NCBI RefSeq assembly: GCF_007197575.1
Contig: NZ_CP041616.1
Location: 2,294,001 to 2,358,000 of the forward strand
Reading direction: 5' to 3'
Source: Ornithinimicrobium ciconiae
GTDB lineage: Bacteria; Actinomycetota; Actinomycetes; Actinomycetales; Dermatophilaceae
DNA length: 64,000 nt
Position numbers and translations under genes: made by a program. This document shows, in pieces, positions 34,124 to 42,019 of this stretch; the first letter of the stretch is position 1, and each line of letters opens with the position of its first letter. The notes beneath the pieces were generated by a model that did not search any database, was not told the origin of the DNA, and worked only from the letters and a program-made list of their open reading frames with translations.

Positions 34124-35647
34124 GTGACTCGTCCCCGAGGTGCTGCTCCCCCGCGCAGCCCCTGGCCGGCCCTGTGGGCGCTGGTCATCGGCTTCTTCAT
34201 GATCCTGGTCGACTCGACCATCGTCTCCGTGGCCACGCCGACCCTGATGGCGGAGTTTGAGACCGACGTCAACGGGGTGCTGTGGGTCACCTCCGCCTAC
34301 CTCCTGGCGTATGCCGTGCCCCTCCTGATCACCGGACGCCTGGGTGACCGCTTCGGACCCCGGCCCGTCTATCTGACCGGGCTGGCCGTCTTCACGCTGG
34401 CCTCCCTGTGGTGCGGACTCTCCGGCGAGCTGGGACTGGGTCTCGGCGGGCTCATCGCCGCCCGGATCGTGCAGGGACTGGGTGCCTCGATGATGACCCC
34501 ACAGACGATGACGGTCATCACCCGGACGTTCCCGGCGGAGCGGCGCGGCACCGCGATGGCACTGTGGGGCGCGACCGCCGGTGTCGCGACACTGGCGGGC
34601 CCGCTGCTTGGCGGGGTGCTGATCGACGCGCTGGGCTGGGAGTGGATCTTCTTCGTCAACCTGCCCATCGGCCTGATCGGTTGGGTGCTCGCCTGGCGTC
34701 TCGTGCCGCGGCTGGAGACCCACTCCCACGCCATGGACCTGCTCGGGGTCCTCCTCAGCGCGGCGGGCCTGTTCGCCGTCGTGTTCGGGATCCAGGAGGG
34801 GCAGGCCTATGACTGGGGCACCATCTGGCGCTGGGTCAGCGTCCCTCTGCTCATCGGCGTGGGGGTGCTCCTGATGGTGATCTTCGTCGCCTGGCAGGCT
34901 CTCAACACCCGCGAGCCGCTGGTGCCGCTGAGCCTGTTCCGGGACCGCAACTTCTCCCTGGCCAACCTCGGCATCACGACCATGGGGTTCACCATCACCG
35001 CGATGATCTTCCCGTTCTATATCTGGGCCCAGTCGGTGCGCGGCCTGTCCCCCACCCAGGCTGCCCTCGTCATGGCTCCCTCCTCGATCCTCTCCTTCCT
35101 GCTGGCCCGTCAGGCGGGACTGCTCACCGACCGCGTCCATCCCAGGGTGCTGGTCGGGTCCGGGACCGCGCTGCTGGCAGTGGGTCTGTGGTTGCTGAGT
35201 CTGGGCATGACGCCGACGGCACCGCTGTGGCAGGCGCTCGCGGCCGCCGCGGTGCTCGGGATCGCCAACCCGCTGATCTGGGGACCCTTGTCGACCACCG
35301 CGACCCGCAATCTGCCGATGGCGGGCGCAGGGGCCGGTGCCGGCATCTACAACACGACCCGCCAGCTGGGCGCGGTGCTCGGCAGCTCCGCGATCGCCGT
35401 GCTGATGCAGACCCGGATCGCCGCGCACCTGCCAGCCGGTGGGCCGGGCGCGGGTGCGATGAGTATGCCGGGGGGTGGCTCTGCCGGGCTGCCTCCCGAC
35501 GTCGCGGAAGGGATCTCACGGGCCATGGCCCAGTCCCTCTACCTACCGATCGGAGTCATCCTGCTCGGGACCCTCGCCGCCCTCTTCTTCGAGCGCCCAC
35601 GGCACCTGAGCCACCGGGAGCCGACCGCGACCCCGGCACAGCGATAG
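34124..35647 (+). CDS. MFS drug exporter, DHA2 (EmrB/QacA) type
   Basis: This 507-residue, 14-helix proton-coupled exporter has the start FFMILVDSTIVSVATPTLMA and the family motif C-like segment 'GPLLGGVLIDALGWEWIFFV', both typical of the EmrB/QacA group. The GTG start is preceded by TACAGT at 34110-34115 and no ribosome site, suggesting a leaderless mRNA. Substrates of this group are varied drugs and biocides and cannot be predicted. The patatin-like gene follows after 9 bp. Confidence 0.87.
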   Translation: MTRPRGAAPPRSPWPALWALVIGFFMILVDSTIVSVATPTLMAEFETDVNGVLWVTSAYLLAYAVPLLITGRLGDRFGPRPVYLTGLAVFTLASLWCGLSGELGLGLGGLIAARIVQGLGASMMTPQTMTVITRTFPAERRGTAMALWGATAGVATLAGPLLGGVLIDALGWEWIFFVNLPIGLIGWVLAWRLVPRLETHSHAMDLLGVLLSAAGLFAVVFGIQEGQAYDWGTIWRWVSVPLLIGVGVLLMVIFVAWQALNTREPLVPLSLFRDRNFSLANLGITTMGFTITAMIFPFYIWAQSVRGLSPTQAALVMAPSSILSFLLARQAGLLTDRVHPRVLVGSGTALLAVGLWLLSLGMTPTAPLWQALAAAAVLGIANPLIWGPLSTTATRNLPMAGAGAGAGIYNTTRQLGAVLGSSAIAVLMQTRIAAHLPAGGPGAGAMSMPGGGSAGLPPDVAEGISRAMAQSLYLPIGVILLGTLAALFFERPRHLSHREPTATPAQR

Positions 35648-35656
35648 CGTAGGGGC

Positions 35657-36547
35657 GTGCCAGAGGTCGCTCCTAACGTCACCGACACCGCCCTGCTCTT
35701 CGAAGGCGGTGGCATGCGTGCAAGCTACACCTCCGGACTGGTCGTCGCGCTGCTGGAGGCACAGCTCCACCTCGACTGGGTCGGCGGTGTCTCCGCAGGT
35801 GCGAGCAACGCCTGCAACTACCTGTCCCGCGACCCCTCGCGGGCGCGGCGCTCGTTCACCGACTTCGCCGCCGACCCTCAGTTCGGCGACCTGCGCACCT
35901 TCGTCCGCGGCGAGGGGCTGTTCAACGCCCGATATATCTACCAGCAGGCCGGGCTCCCCGGTCAGGCGCTGGCGTTCGACTGGGACACCTTCGCCGCCGA
36001 CCCCGCCCAGCTGCGGATCTGTGGGTTCCGGGCCCGCACCGGTGAGCAGGTGCACTGGGGCAGGGAGGACTATGCCGACATCCACGCCCTGATGATCCGG
36101 GTCCAGGCCTCCTCCACGATGCCGGTGCTGATGCCCCCGGTCGTCATCGATGAGGACATCTACGTCGACGGCGCCCTTGGCCCCGCCGGAGGCATTCCGC
36201 TGGACGCGGCTCGCGGCGACGGCTACGACAAGTTCCTCGCCGTGCTCACCCGCCCACGCGACTACCGCAAGCCGCCCCAGGGCGGCGAGTGGTTCTTTCG
36301 CCGTCACTTCCGCAAGCTGCCGGCGGTCACCGAGGCGATGATGGCGCGGCCGCGCCGCTACAACCAGACCCGGGAGGAGCTGTTCGAGCTGGAGCGCGAG
36401 GGACGGGCCTATCTCTTCGTCCCTGAGCAGATGCCGGTGAGCAACGGTGAGCGCAACGTCAGCAAGCTGCGGGCCAGCCACGAGGCGGGTCTTGCTCAGG
36501 CACGGCGAGAGATCCCCGCGATCCGGGAGTTTCTCGGCCTCGGCTGA
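35657..36547 (+). CDS. Patatin-like phospholipase
   Basis: This 296-residue soluble lipase-like protein has the oxyanion motif FEGGGMR (15-21), the nucleophile S46 in GVSAGAS, and the catalytic D171 in VDGALGP. All three pieces of the Ser-Asp dyad fold are present. It resembles the bacterial RssA/YchK-like patatin group. The GTG start has TAGCGT (35645-35650) 6 nt upstream. It may be read with the exporter before it, or from its own leaderless start. The substrate lipid is unknown. Confidence 0.87.
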   Translation: MPEVAPNVTDTALLFEGGGMRASYTSGLVVALLEAQLHLDWVGGVSAGASNACNYLSRDPSRARRSFTDFAADPQFGDLRTFVRGEGLFNARYIYQQAGLPGQALAFDWDTFAADPAQLRICGFRARTGEQVHWGREDYADIHALMIRVQASSTMPVLMPPVVIDEDIYVDGALGPAGGIPLDAARGDGYDKFLAVLTRPRDYRKPPQGGEWFFRRHFRKLPAVTEAMMARPRRYNQTREELFELEREGRAYLFVPEQMPVSNGERNVSKLRASHEAGLAQARREIPAIREFLGLG

Positions 36548-36605
36548 CCGCTGCCTCGAGTATGCCGGGTGCCAGGCAGGGTGCCAGGCCAGTTAACCTG
36601 CCCGG

Positions 36606-37832
36606 GTGACCACCCCTTCCTCGGCCCCCACCTGGGGGCCGGCGCGGGCCAGCCTGCTCACCATCACGATCCTGGCCTCGCTGGCCATGATCGGCCCCTT
36701 CACCATCGACACCGTCTTCCCCGGCTTCGAGGCGATGGGACGCGACTTCGGGGCCAGCGAGGCGGCGCTGCAGCAGGTCACCAGCGTCTATCTGCTGTCC
36801 TTTGCCGTGATGAGCATCTTCCACGGCCCCATCTCGGACACAGTCGGGCGCAAACCGGTGATGCTCACCGGCCTGGGGATCTATGTGCTGGCCACGATCG
36901 GGTGTGCCCTCTCCCCCAGCCTGCCGGTGCTGCTGGCCTTCCGGGCGCTGCAGGGCGCCTCCGCCGGAGCCGCCACGATCGTCAGCCGAGCCGTCATCCG
37001 TGACCTCTACAGCGGTCCTGAGGCTCACCGTCTGATGAGCCAGGTCATGATGATCTTCAGCATCGCCCCGGCGATCGCTCCCGTCGCCGGTGGCCTCCTG
37101 CTGGCGTGGGGTCCGTGGCCGATCATCTTCTGGGCCATCGCCGGCTATGGCGTGTTCATCGCCGTGCTGACCGCGACGGGCCTGCCAGAGACCCTCCCGC
37201 CGGAGGACCGGCACCCCTTGCGCGTGGGCCCGATCCTCTCCGGCCTGCTGGAGGTGGGGCGCCATCCCGGCTTTGCCCGGCTGGCCCTGGCCACCACCTT
37301 CCTCTTCGCCGGACAGTTCGTCTACATCGTCTCCGCGCCGATCATCGTGGTCGACCTGTTCGGCAAGGGCGAGCAGGACTTCTGGATCCTGTTCGTGCCC
37401 CTGATCGGCGGGTTGGTCATCGGCGCGTGGTTGTCCGGACGCCTGGCTGGTCGGGTGGAGACCGCACTCCTGGTCGACCGTGCGGTCGCCCTCGCTCTGG
37501 TTGCCGCAACCCTTAACGTCGCCCTCATGATGCTCCTGCCGCGGCTGCCGTATGCCGTGCTGGGACCGGGTCTGATCGCCCTGGCCGTGTCCATCGCCTT
37601 CCCTGTCCTGCAACTGTCGATGCTCGACCTGTTCCCGCACCACCGCGGGGCGGCAGCATCGCTGGCCAGCTTCGCCAGTCTGATCTTCAACGCCCTGCTG
37701 GCGGGGGCCATCTCGCCCCTGGTCACCGGTTCGCTGCTGGTGCTCGCCGTCTCCAGCGCCATCTTCGCCATGATCGGCACCACCTTCTGGTGGTGGCACC
37801 GGCGCCTGCAGTCACCTGCGAGGCACGCGTGA
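36606..37832 (+). CDS. MFS drug exporter, Bcr/CflA type, copy 1
   Basis: This 408-residue, 12-helix exporter of the Bcr/CflA (DHA1) group has 'AMIGPFTIDTVFPGFEAMGR' at the start and RALQGASAGAATIVSRAVIRD, a typical helix-loop motif of the family. TAACCT (36594-36599) ends 6 nt before the GTG, so a leaderless mRNA is likely. The stop overlaps the start of the small membrane protein gene by 4 nt. A second member of this family lies at 59653. Confidence 0.86.
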   Translation: MTTPSSAPTWGPARASLLTITILASLAMIGPFTIDTVFPGFEAMGRDFGASEAALQQVTSVYLLSFAVMSIFHGPISDTVGRKPVMLTGLGIYVLATIGCALSPSLPVLLAFRALQGASAGAATIVSRAVIRDLYSGPEAHRLMSQVMMIFSIAPAIAPVAGGLLLAWGPWPIIFWAIAGYGVFIAVLTATGLPETLPPEDRHPLRVGPILSGLLEVGRHPGFARLALATTFLFAGQFVYIVSAPIIVVDLFGKGEQDFWILFVPLIGGLVIGAWLSGRLAGRVETALLVDRAVALALVAATLNVALMMLLPRLPYAVLGPGLIALAVSIAFPVLQLSMLDLFPHHRGAAASLASFASLIFNALLAGAISPLVTGSLLVLAVSSAIFAMIGTTFWWWHRRLQSPARHA

Positions 37833-38002
37833 GCCGCACCGGTTGGAGCCTGCTGATCGGGCTGGTGGTGCTCTTCCTGGCCTGGTGGGGACTGCGACTG
37901 CTCTGGTGGCGGATGACCTACATCGTGCCGGCGTTCGGGCTCGGCATGATCGTCGGCATCGGCCTCACGCTGTGGATCGGGCGCGGACGGCACCGCCGCT
38001 GA
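37829..38002 (+). CDS. Small two-helix membrane protein
   Basis: This 57-residue protein consists of two hydrophobic helices (LIGLVVLFLAWWGLRLLWW and YIVPAFGLGMIVGIGLTLWI) with a basic tail. Its GTG overlaps the exporter's stop as GTGA, so it is translationally coupled to the exporter. A helper role for the exporter is possible, but no family was recognised. The 3' end overlaps the convergent gene by 38 nt. Confidence 0.65.
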   Translation: MSRTGWSLLIGLVVLFLAWWGLRLLWWRMTYIVPAFGLGMIVGIGLTLWIGRGRHRR

Positions 38003-38408
38003 GCCCGGCATACAGCAGGAGCGCAGCCGCCCCGGCCGCGGCGACCTGTCCGCCCTGGACGCTCATGCCGACCAGCAGGATGCTCAGCCCGACGCCGACA
38101 CCGGCCACGACGAACCACGCGCGCTGACCCTGCCGCCACGCAAGCACCACGAGCGCGAGTGCACCGACCAGGAAGACGCGGGCGACCGTGTTGGCGCCGC
38201 TGGCTGCCCCGGACCCCACGTAGTAGCCGGGTGAGACAAAGCCACCGGTGCACGTCATCATGCCGTCCGAGTCCATGAGGCAGGTGCCCGCGGTCATCCA
38301 CCCCGGGACGTGCTCCATCGTGTCCATGGTCCACGGCAGTCCGAGGGCGAGCACGATCAGCAGACCCGCTGCCAGGACAGCGGTCCGCTGACGGTGTGTG
38401 CCGGGCAC
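37965..38408 (-). CDS. Four-helix membrane protein of unknown function
   Basis: This 147-residue protein has four predicted membrane helices (AVLAAGLLIVLALGLPW near the start; then VARVFLVGALALVVLAW, AWFVVAGVGVGLSILLVG, VAAAGAAALLLYAGLS). A cysteine pair lies in the first outside loop (TCLMDSDGMMTC) and could form a disulfide. It ends in a basic tail. It follows the low-complexity gene 3 nt upstream on the same strand. No family was recognised. Confidence 0.7.
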   Translation of the reverse strand: MPGTHRQRTAVLAAGLLIVLALGLPWTMDTMEHVPGWMTAGTCLMDSDGMMTCTGGFVSPGYYVGSGAASGANTVARVFLVGALALVVLAWRQGQRAWFVVAGVGVGLSILLVGMSVQGGQVAAAGAAALLLYAGLSGGAVRARSTA

Positions 38409-38411
38409 TGC

Positions 38412-39161
38412 TCAGAGCTTGCGGTCGGGGCTCAGCAGCACCGCAGCGGTGGCGCAGGCCGTGCCCAGGGTGACCAGGAAGGCCATGTTGGTGCTGATCA
38501 TCGGCAGCATCAGCAGGGTCCAGAACAGGAGTAGTCCACCAGCGCCGACGGCCCCGAGCGTCCAGCCGACCCCACCCATCGCAGTGCGCGGCAGCAGCGC
38601 CGCGCCCTGGAGGAGGGCCATCAAGGTCGCGAAGCCGGCCCAGGTCCAGGTGTCACCCCACAGCTGTCCGCCGCGGTCGTCCATGTCGATCGAGATGCCG
38701 AGCACCACGAGCAGCAGCGCGAGCACGTGCAGCACGATGCGCACGATGTCGCCCGTGCTCATCGAGGAGGTGCCCGCCGTGGGTGCCTCCTGGGTGGGCG
38801 CTGTCAGGGGCGCGGACTGACCGCCCCCCTGTGCTGGCCCCGGTCCCGGCGTGCCGGGCTGGCCAAAGCCGCCCTGCCCGGGTCCACCCGGCCCGTAACC
38901 GCCCTGGTGCGGTGCGCCGTACTGGCTGGGTCCTGGCCCCTGGGGACCCTGACCGGGACCACTCTGGCCCCAGCCGCCCTGCGGCCCCTGCCCCTGCGGC
39001 CCCTGCCCCTGCGGTCCCAGCCCCTGGGGTGCCGGGCCCTGCTGTCCCTGCGCCGGTGCGCCGGTGGGTGTCCCCTGCTGGCCGGCATACGAGCCACTGT
39101 GCTGGGGGTTTGCCCCCCGCTGATTGCCCTCGCCGTGCTCCGGTCCGTTGTGCGTGCTCAC
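38412..39161 (-). CDS. Gly/Pro/Gln-rich membrane protein
   Basis: The first 120 residues of this 249-residue protein are a Gly/Pro/Gln repeat (units like QGPQGQG). Four hydrophobic helices follow, including IVLHVLALLLVVLGISI and FATLMALLQGAALL. Proteins of this build are common in actinobacteria, where the disordered tail may serve condensate formation or protein-binding near the membrane. Function is unknown. The GTG start is preceded by a GGGGACAGG-type ribosome site. It is nearly overlapping with the next four-helix gene, so they form a pair. Confidence 0.7.
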   Translation of the reverse strand: MSTHNGPEHGEGNQRGANPQHSGSYAGQQGTPTGAPAQGQQGPAPQGLGPQGQGPQGQGPQGGWGQSGPGQGPQGPGPSQYGAPHQGGYGPGGPGQGGFGQPGTPGPGPAQGGGQSAPLTAPTQEAPTAGTSSMSTGDIVRIVLHVLALLLVVLGISIDMDDRGGQLWGDTWTWAGFATLMALLQGAALLPRTAMGGVGWTLGAVGAGGLLLFWTLLMLPMISTNMAFLVTLGTACATAAVLLSPDRKL

Positions 39162-39250
39162 GCCTGTCCCCTCTGGTGATGTGTCGACTGCGGCCCGAGC
39201 CTACCCTCGGCCTCTGCTGCACTGACGCAGCGGAGTGAGACGCTGGTTCC

Positions 39251-40816
39251 ATGCTGGACGTCCTGGCCTCCTCGCCCCTGCTGACGATGATGCTCGTCGT
39301 GGCTGCCGGCACCCTGATCGGAGCCATCCCGTTCGGTCCGCTGCGCTTCGGCCCGGCCGGAGCGCTCTTCGTCGGACTCGCGGTGGGTGCGTTGGACCCG
39401 CGACTGGGCGAGGGGCTGGAGCTCTTGCAGAGTCTGGGGCTGGCCCTGTTCGTCTACACCGTCGGCATCGCCGCGGGGGCCGCCTTCTTCCGTGACCTGC
39501 GCCGCCAACTGCCGTTGATGGTGGGTGCCGCCGCCGTGCTGGTCGTCGTCGCCGTGGCCACGATGCTCCTCGGCGGGGGTCTCGGCCTCAGTCCTGCGCT
39601 GGCCGCCGGGACCTTCTCCGGGGCGCTGACCTCCACCCCTGCCCTCGCGGCAGCAACGGCGGTCGCGGGCACGGACGAGCCGGCCGTCGGCTACTCCCTC
39701 GCCTATCCCGTGGGTGTCATCGTCACGATCCTGGTGGTCTCCGTGGCCCTGTCGCGGCCGTGGGTCGCCCGCACCGAGCCGGACTCGGCGGCTGGCATCG
39801 CGCTGGTGGACATCTCGGTGCAGGTGGACCGCCCGACCCGGTTGAGCCAGGTGCCGGGCATCTCCGACGGCACGGTCCGGCTCTCCTATCTGGCACGCGG
39901 GGGACGCACCCGGGTCGTGACTCCCGACGAGGAGCTGCGCGTCGGCGACCGCGTCGTCGTGGTCGGCCCCACGGAGGCGGTGATCGCCGCGCGTGACCAC
40001 CTGGGGCACCGCGTCGATGAGCACCTCGCCCACGACCGGCGGGAGGTCGACTACCGCCGCTTCGTGGTCTCCGACCGTCGCGTGGCCGGCCGCACGATCG
40101 GTGAGCTCGACGTGCCCGGACGCTACGAAGGCATCGTCACCCGCGTCCGGCGCGGTGACCTGGACCTGCTCGCCTCCGATGACTTCGTCCTGGACCTCGG
40201 GGACCGGGTGCGGGTGATCGTGCCCCGGGGGCGACTGGGCGAGGTGCGCGGCCTGTTTGGCGACTCCGAGCGCAAGGTCAGCGAGATCGACGCCCTCTCC
40301 CTGGGCGTCGGCCTGGCCCTGGGGCTGGCCATCGGGCTGATCACCCTGCCGCTGCCCGGCGGACTGAGCTTTGCCCTCGGATCAGCCGCCGGGCCGCTCG
40401 TGGTCGGCATGGTGCTGGGGCGTCTGGAGCGCACCGGACCGCTGGTGTGGGGCCTGCCTCTTGCGGCCAACCTCACCATCAGACAGCTGGGGCTCCTGGT
40501 CTTTCTCGGAGCGACCGGGCTCGCCTCCGGACAGGCCTTCGCCGACCAGGCCTTCACGGCCGCGGGCCTGCGCGTCGTGCTGACCGCGGTCCTCCTCACC
40601 GTGCTGGCCGGCGTGCTCTTCCTGCTGGTGGCCAGGCTCGTGGGGGTGAGCACCGCCCGTGCCGCAGGCGGGCTCGCCGGGTTTGTGGGACAGCCGGCGA
40701 TCCTGGCCCATGCCAACAGCCGCGTCACGGACGAGCGCGTGGAGGCCGGCTATGCCGCGCTCTTCGCCCTCGGCATCATCGTCAAGATCCTCCTGGTGCA
40801 GTTCATCGCTGCCTAG
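39251..40816 (+). CDS. AspT/YidE/YbjL-family transporter
   Basis: This 521-residue protein has two blocks of about five membrane helices separated by a cytoplasmic pair of TrkA-C (RCK_C)-like domains (around residues 180-340; GDRVVVVGPTEAV and LGDRVRVIVPRG). This is the domain order of the AspT-YidE-YbjL superfamily. AspT exchanges aspartate and alanine, while other members are unknown. The motif GALTSTPALAAA in the first block and GLAGFVGQPAILAHAN in the second are the inverted signature repeats. The substrate cannot be predicted. Confidence 0.85.
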   Translation: MLDVLASSPLLTMMLVVAAGTLIGAIPFGPLRFGPAGALFVGLAVGALDPRLGEGLELLQSLGLALFVYTVGIAAGAAFFRDLRRQLPLMVGAAAVLVVVAVATMLLGGGLGLSPALAAGTFSGALTSTPALAAATAVAGTDEPAVGYSLAYPVGVIVTILVVSVALSRPWVARTEPDSAAGIALVDISVQVDRPTRLSQVPGISDGTVRLSYLARGGRTRVVTPDEELRVGDRVVVVGPTEAVIAARDHLGHRVDEHLAHDRREVDYRRFVVSDRRVAGRTIGELDVPGRYEGIVTRVRRGDLDLLASDDFVLDLGDRVRVIVPRGRLGEVRGLFGDSERKVSEIDALSLGVGLALGLAIGLITLPLPGGLSFALGSAAGPLVVGMVLGRLERTGPLVWGLPLAANLTIRQLGLLVFLGATGLASGQAFADQAFTAAGLRVVLTAVLLTVLAGVLFLLVARLVGVSTARAAGGLAGFVGQPAILAHANSRVTDERVEAGYAALFALGIIVKILLVQFIAA

Positions 40817-40817
40817 G

Positions 40818-40929
40818 TGCCCTGACCCGCAGCTCCCTGAGTGTCCTGACTCGCTGCTGCCTCTGCGCCCTGACTCGCTGCTCCCTCTGCGCCCTGACTC
40901 GCTGCTCCCTCAGTGTCCTGACTCGCTGG
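40818..40929. repeat. 24-bp tandem repeat array
   Basis: Four imperfect 24-bp units plus a partial fifth begin 2 nt after the transporter's stop codon (40818, 40842, 40866, 40890, 40914). The core is CCTGACTCGCTGCT with CCCTCTG or CCCTCAG following. The array separates the transporter from the TetR/ABC scar. It contains no open frame with protein-like sequence. Confidence 0.85.
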
Positions 40930-40954
40930 GGCCGACCCACGTAGGGTCACCTCC

Positions 40955-41177
40955 ATGCCCCGCATCAGCCAGCCCACGGTCCCGGAGCACCGTGCCGCGC
41001 GCGAGCGGGACCTGCTCGAGGCGCAGCCACGACATCGTGTCCCTCCTCGCCGCCCAGTGCCACGAGAAGGAGCTCGCGGTGGTCATGGTGACCCACGACC
41101 ACGACGTCCTGGAGCACTGCGACCGGGTGGTGGAGATGGTTGACGGGTCCCTCTCACCGGCCACCTCACCGGTCTGA
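40955..41177 (+). pseudogene. Deletion scar: TetR start fused to ABC-ATPase end
   Basis: The stretch starts with an ATG and about 23 codons typical of a TetR-type N terminus (MPRISQPTVPEHRAARERDLLEA). Then, in another frame, comes the C-terminal end of an ABC transporter ATPase: SLLAAQCHEKELAVVMVTHD, with the H-loop His, then DVLEHCDRVVEMVDGSL and a stop. The junction is at about 41025. A deletion between a regulator gene and its neighbouring exporter gene explains this. The remaining pieces cannot encode a working protein. Confidence 0.75.
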
Positions 41178-41191
41178 GGGTCCACCGGCAC

Positions 41192-41197
41192 TAAGTT
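41192..41197 (+). promoter_or_regulatory. Likely -10 element of the Lgt-like/radical SAM operon
   Basis: TAAGTT lies 6 nt before the ATG at 41204, and no ribosome site is present. The predicted transcription start would fall on or next to the ATG, so the five-gene operon probably begins with a leaderless message. A good -35 match was not evident. Confidence 0.4.
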
Positions 41198-41203
41198 GAC
41201 GGC

Positions 41204-42019
41204 ATGTATCCCACGCTCGGCGACCTGACCGGCACCTCCCTGCCGATCGGCACGCACGAGTTCTTCGTGGCCCTGGGCGTGGTGGTCGCCCTGGTGGTCC
41301 TGGGCTTCCAGCTGGTCCGCACCGGTGCTGGGCGGGATGAGCGGATGCTGGCCATCATCGCCGGTGCCCTGATCGGCGGGGCCGTCTTCATGCGCCTGGG
41401 GACCTGGCTGCAGGACGTGGACCTGCGGGCAAATGCCTCGCTCGCCGAGCAGTGGCTCTATGGCAACCGCAGCATCCTCGGCGGACTGGTCGGCGCGTGG
41501 CTCGGAGTGCACCTGGCCAAGCGGCTCACCGGTTACCGCACCCGCACCGGTGACCTCTTCGTCCCTGCTGTCGCCCTCGGTATGGCGGTGGGCCGGGTGG
41601 GCTGTCACCTCACCGAGCTGCCCGGCACGGTCAGCTCGCTCGGCGTCGGACCGGTGCTGGATGTCCCGACCGCTGAGCGGCTCGGCGCGGTGGCCGGGGT
41701 CGCGCTGCACCCGAGCCTGCTCTATGAGGTCGCCTTCCACACGATCGCCTTCGGGGTCATCGTCTGGAGCCTGGCGCGGCACCGCCTCCCCCAGGGCGAG
41801 ACCTTCGTCCTCTACATCGCCAGCTATGCCATCTTCCGTTTCCTCGTCGAGTTCGTGCGCGGCAACGAGGTGGTGTGGTGGGGTCTGACCCGACCACAAC
41901 TCTTTCTGGCCGTGGCGATTCCCCTCGTCCTGGCCCGGATTGCATGGCAGGCTCACCGTGGGGTCTATCAACGACAGGAGTGGCACGTGGCGCAGGCGAT
42001 CGAGGAGCAGGTCCGGTGA
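41204..42019 (+). CDS. Lgt-like prolipoprotein diacylglyceryl transferase family protein with altered active site
   Basis: This 271-residue, roughly seven-helix protein resembles phosphatidylglycerol:prolipoprotein diacylglyceryl transferase. Family blocks are visible as GRVGCHLTELPG, HPSLLYEVAFH and RFLVEFVRG. The family's usual SFHGG segment reads SILGG, so the essential His is replaced by Leu, and GRIGN reads GRVGC. The arginines equivalent to R143 and R239 remain. The changes suggest that it does not do standard lipoprotein modification. The last codon overlaps the start of the radical SAM gene, with which it probably works. A role in lipid handling is inferred. Confidence 0.8.
   Translation: MYPTLGDLTGTSLPIGTHEFFVALGVVVALVVLGFQLVRTGAGRDERMLAIIAGALIGGAVFMRLGTWLQDVDLRANASLAEQWLYGNRSILGGLVGAWLGVHLAKRLTGYRTRTGDLFVPAVALGMAVGRVGCHLTELPGTVSSLGVGPVLDVPTAERLGAVAGVALHPSLLYEVAFHTIAFGVIVWSLARHRLPQGETFVLYIASYAIFRFLVEFVRGNEVVWWGLTRPQLFLAVAIPLVLARIAWQAHRGVYQRQEWHVAQAIEEQVR

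Noticed and set aside
33686..35428. A 580-codon reverse-strand open frame under the EmrB-type exporter
   Set aside because: It is Gly/Gln/His/Arg-rich antisense sequence with no motifs; the forward exporter is clear.
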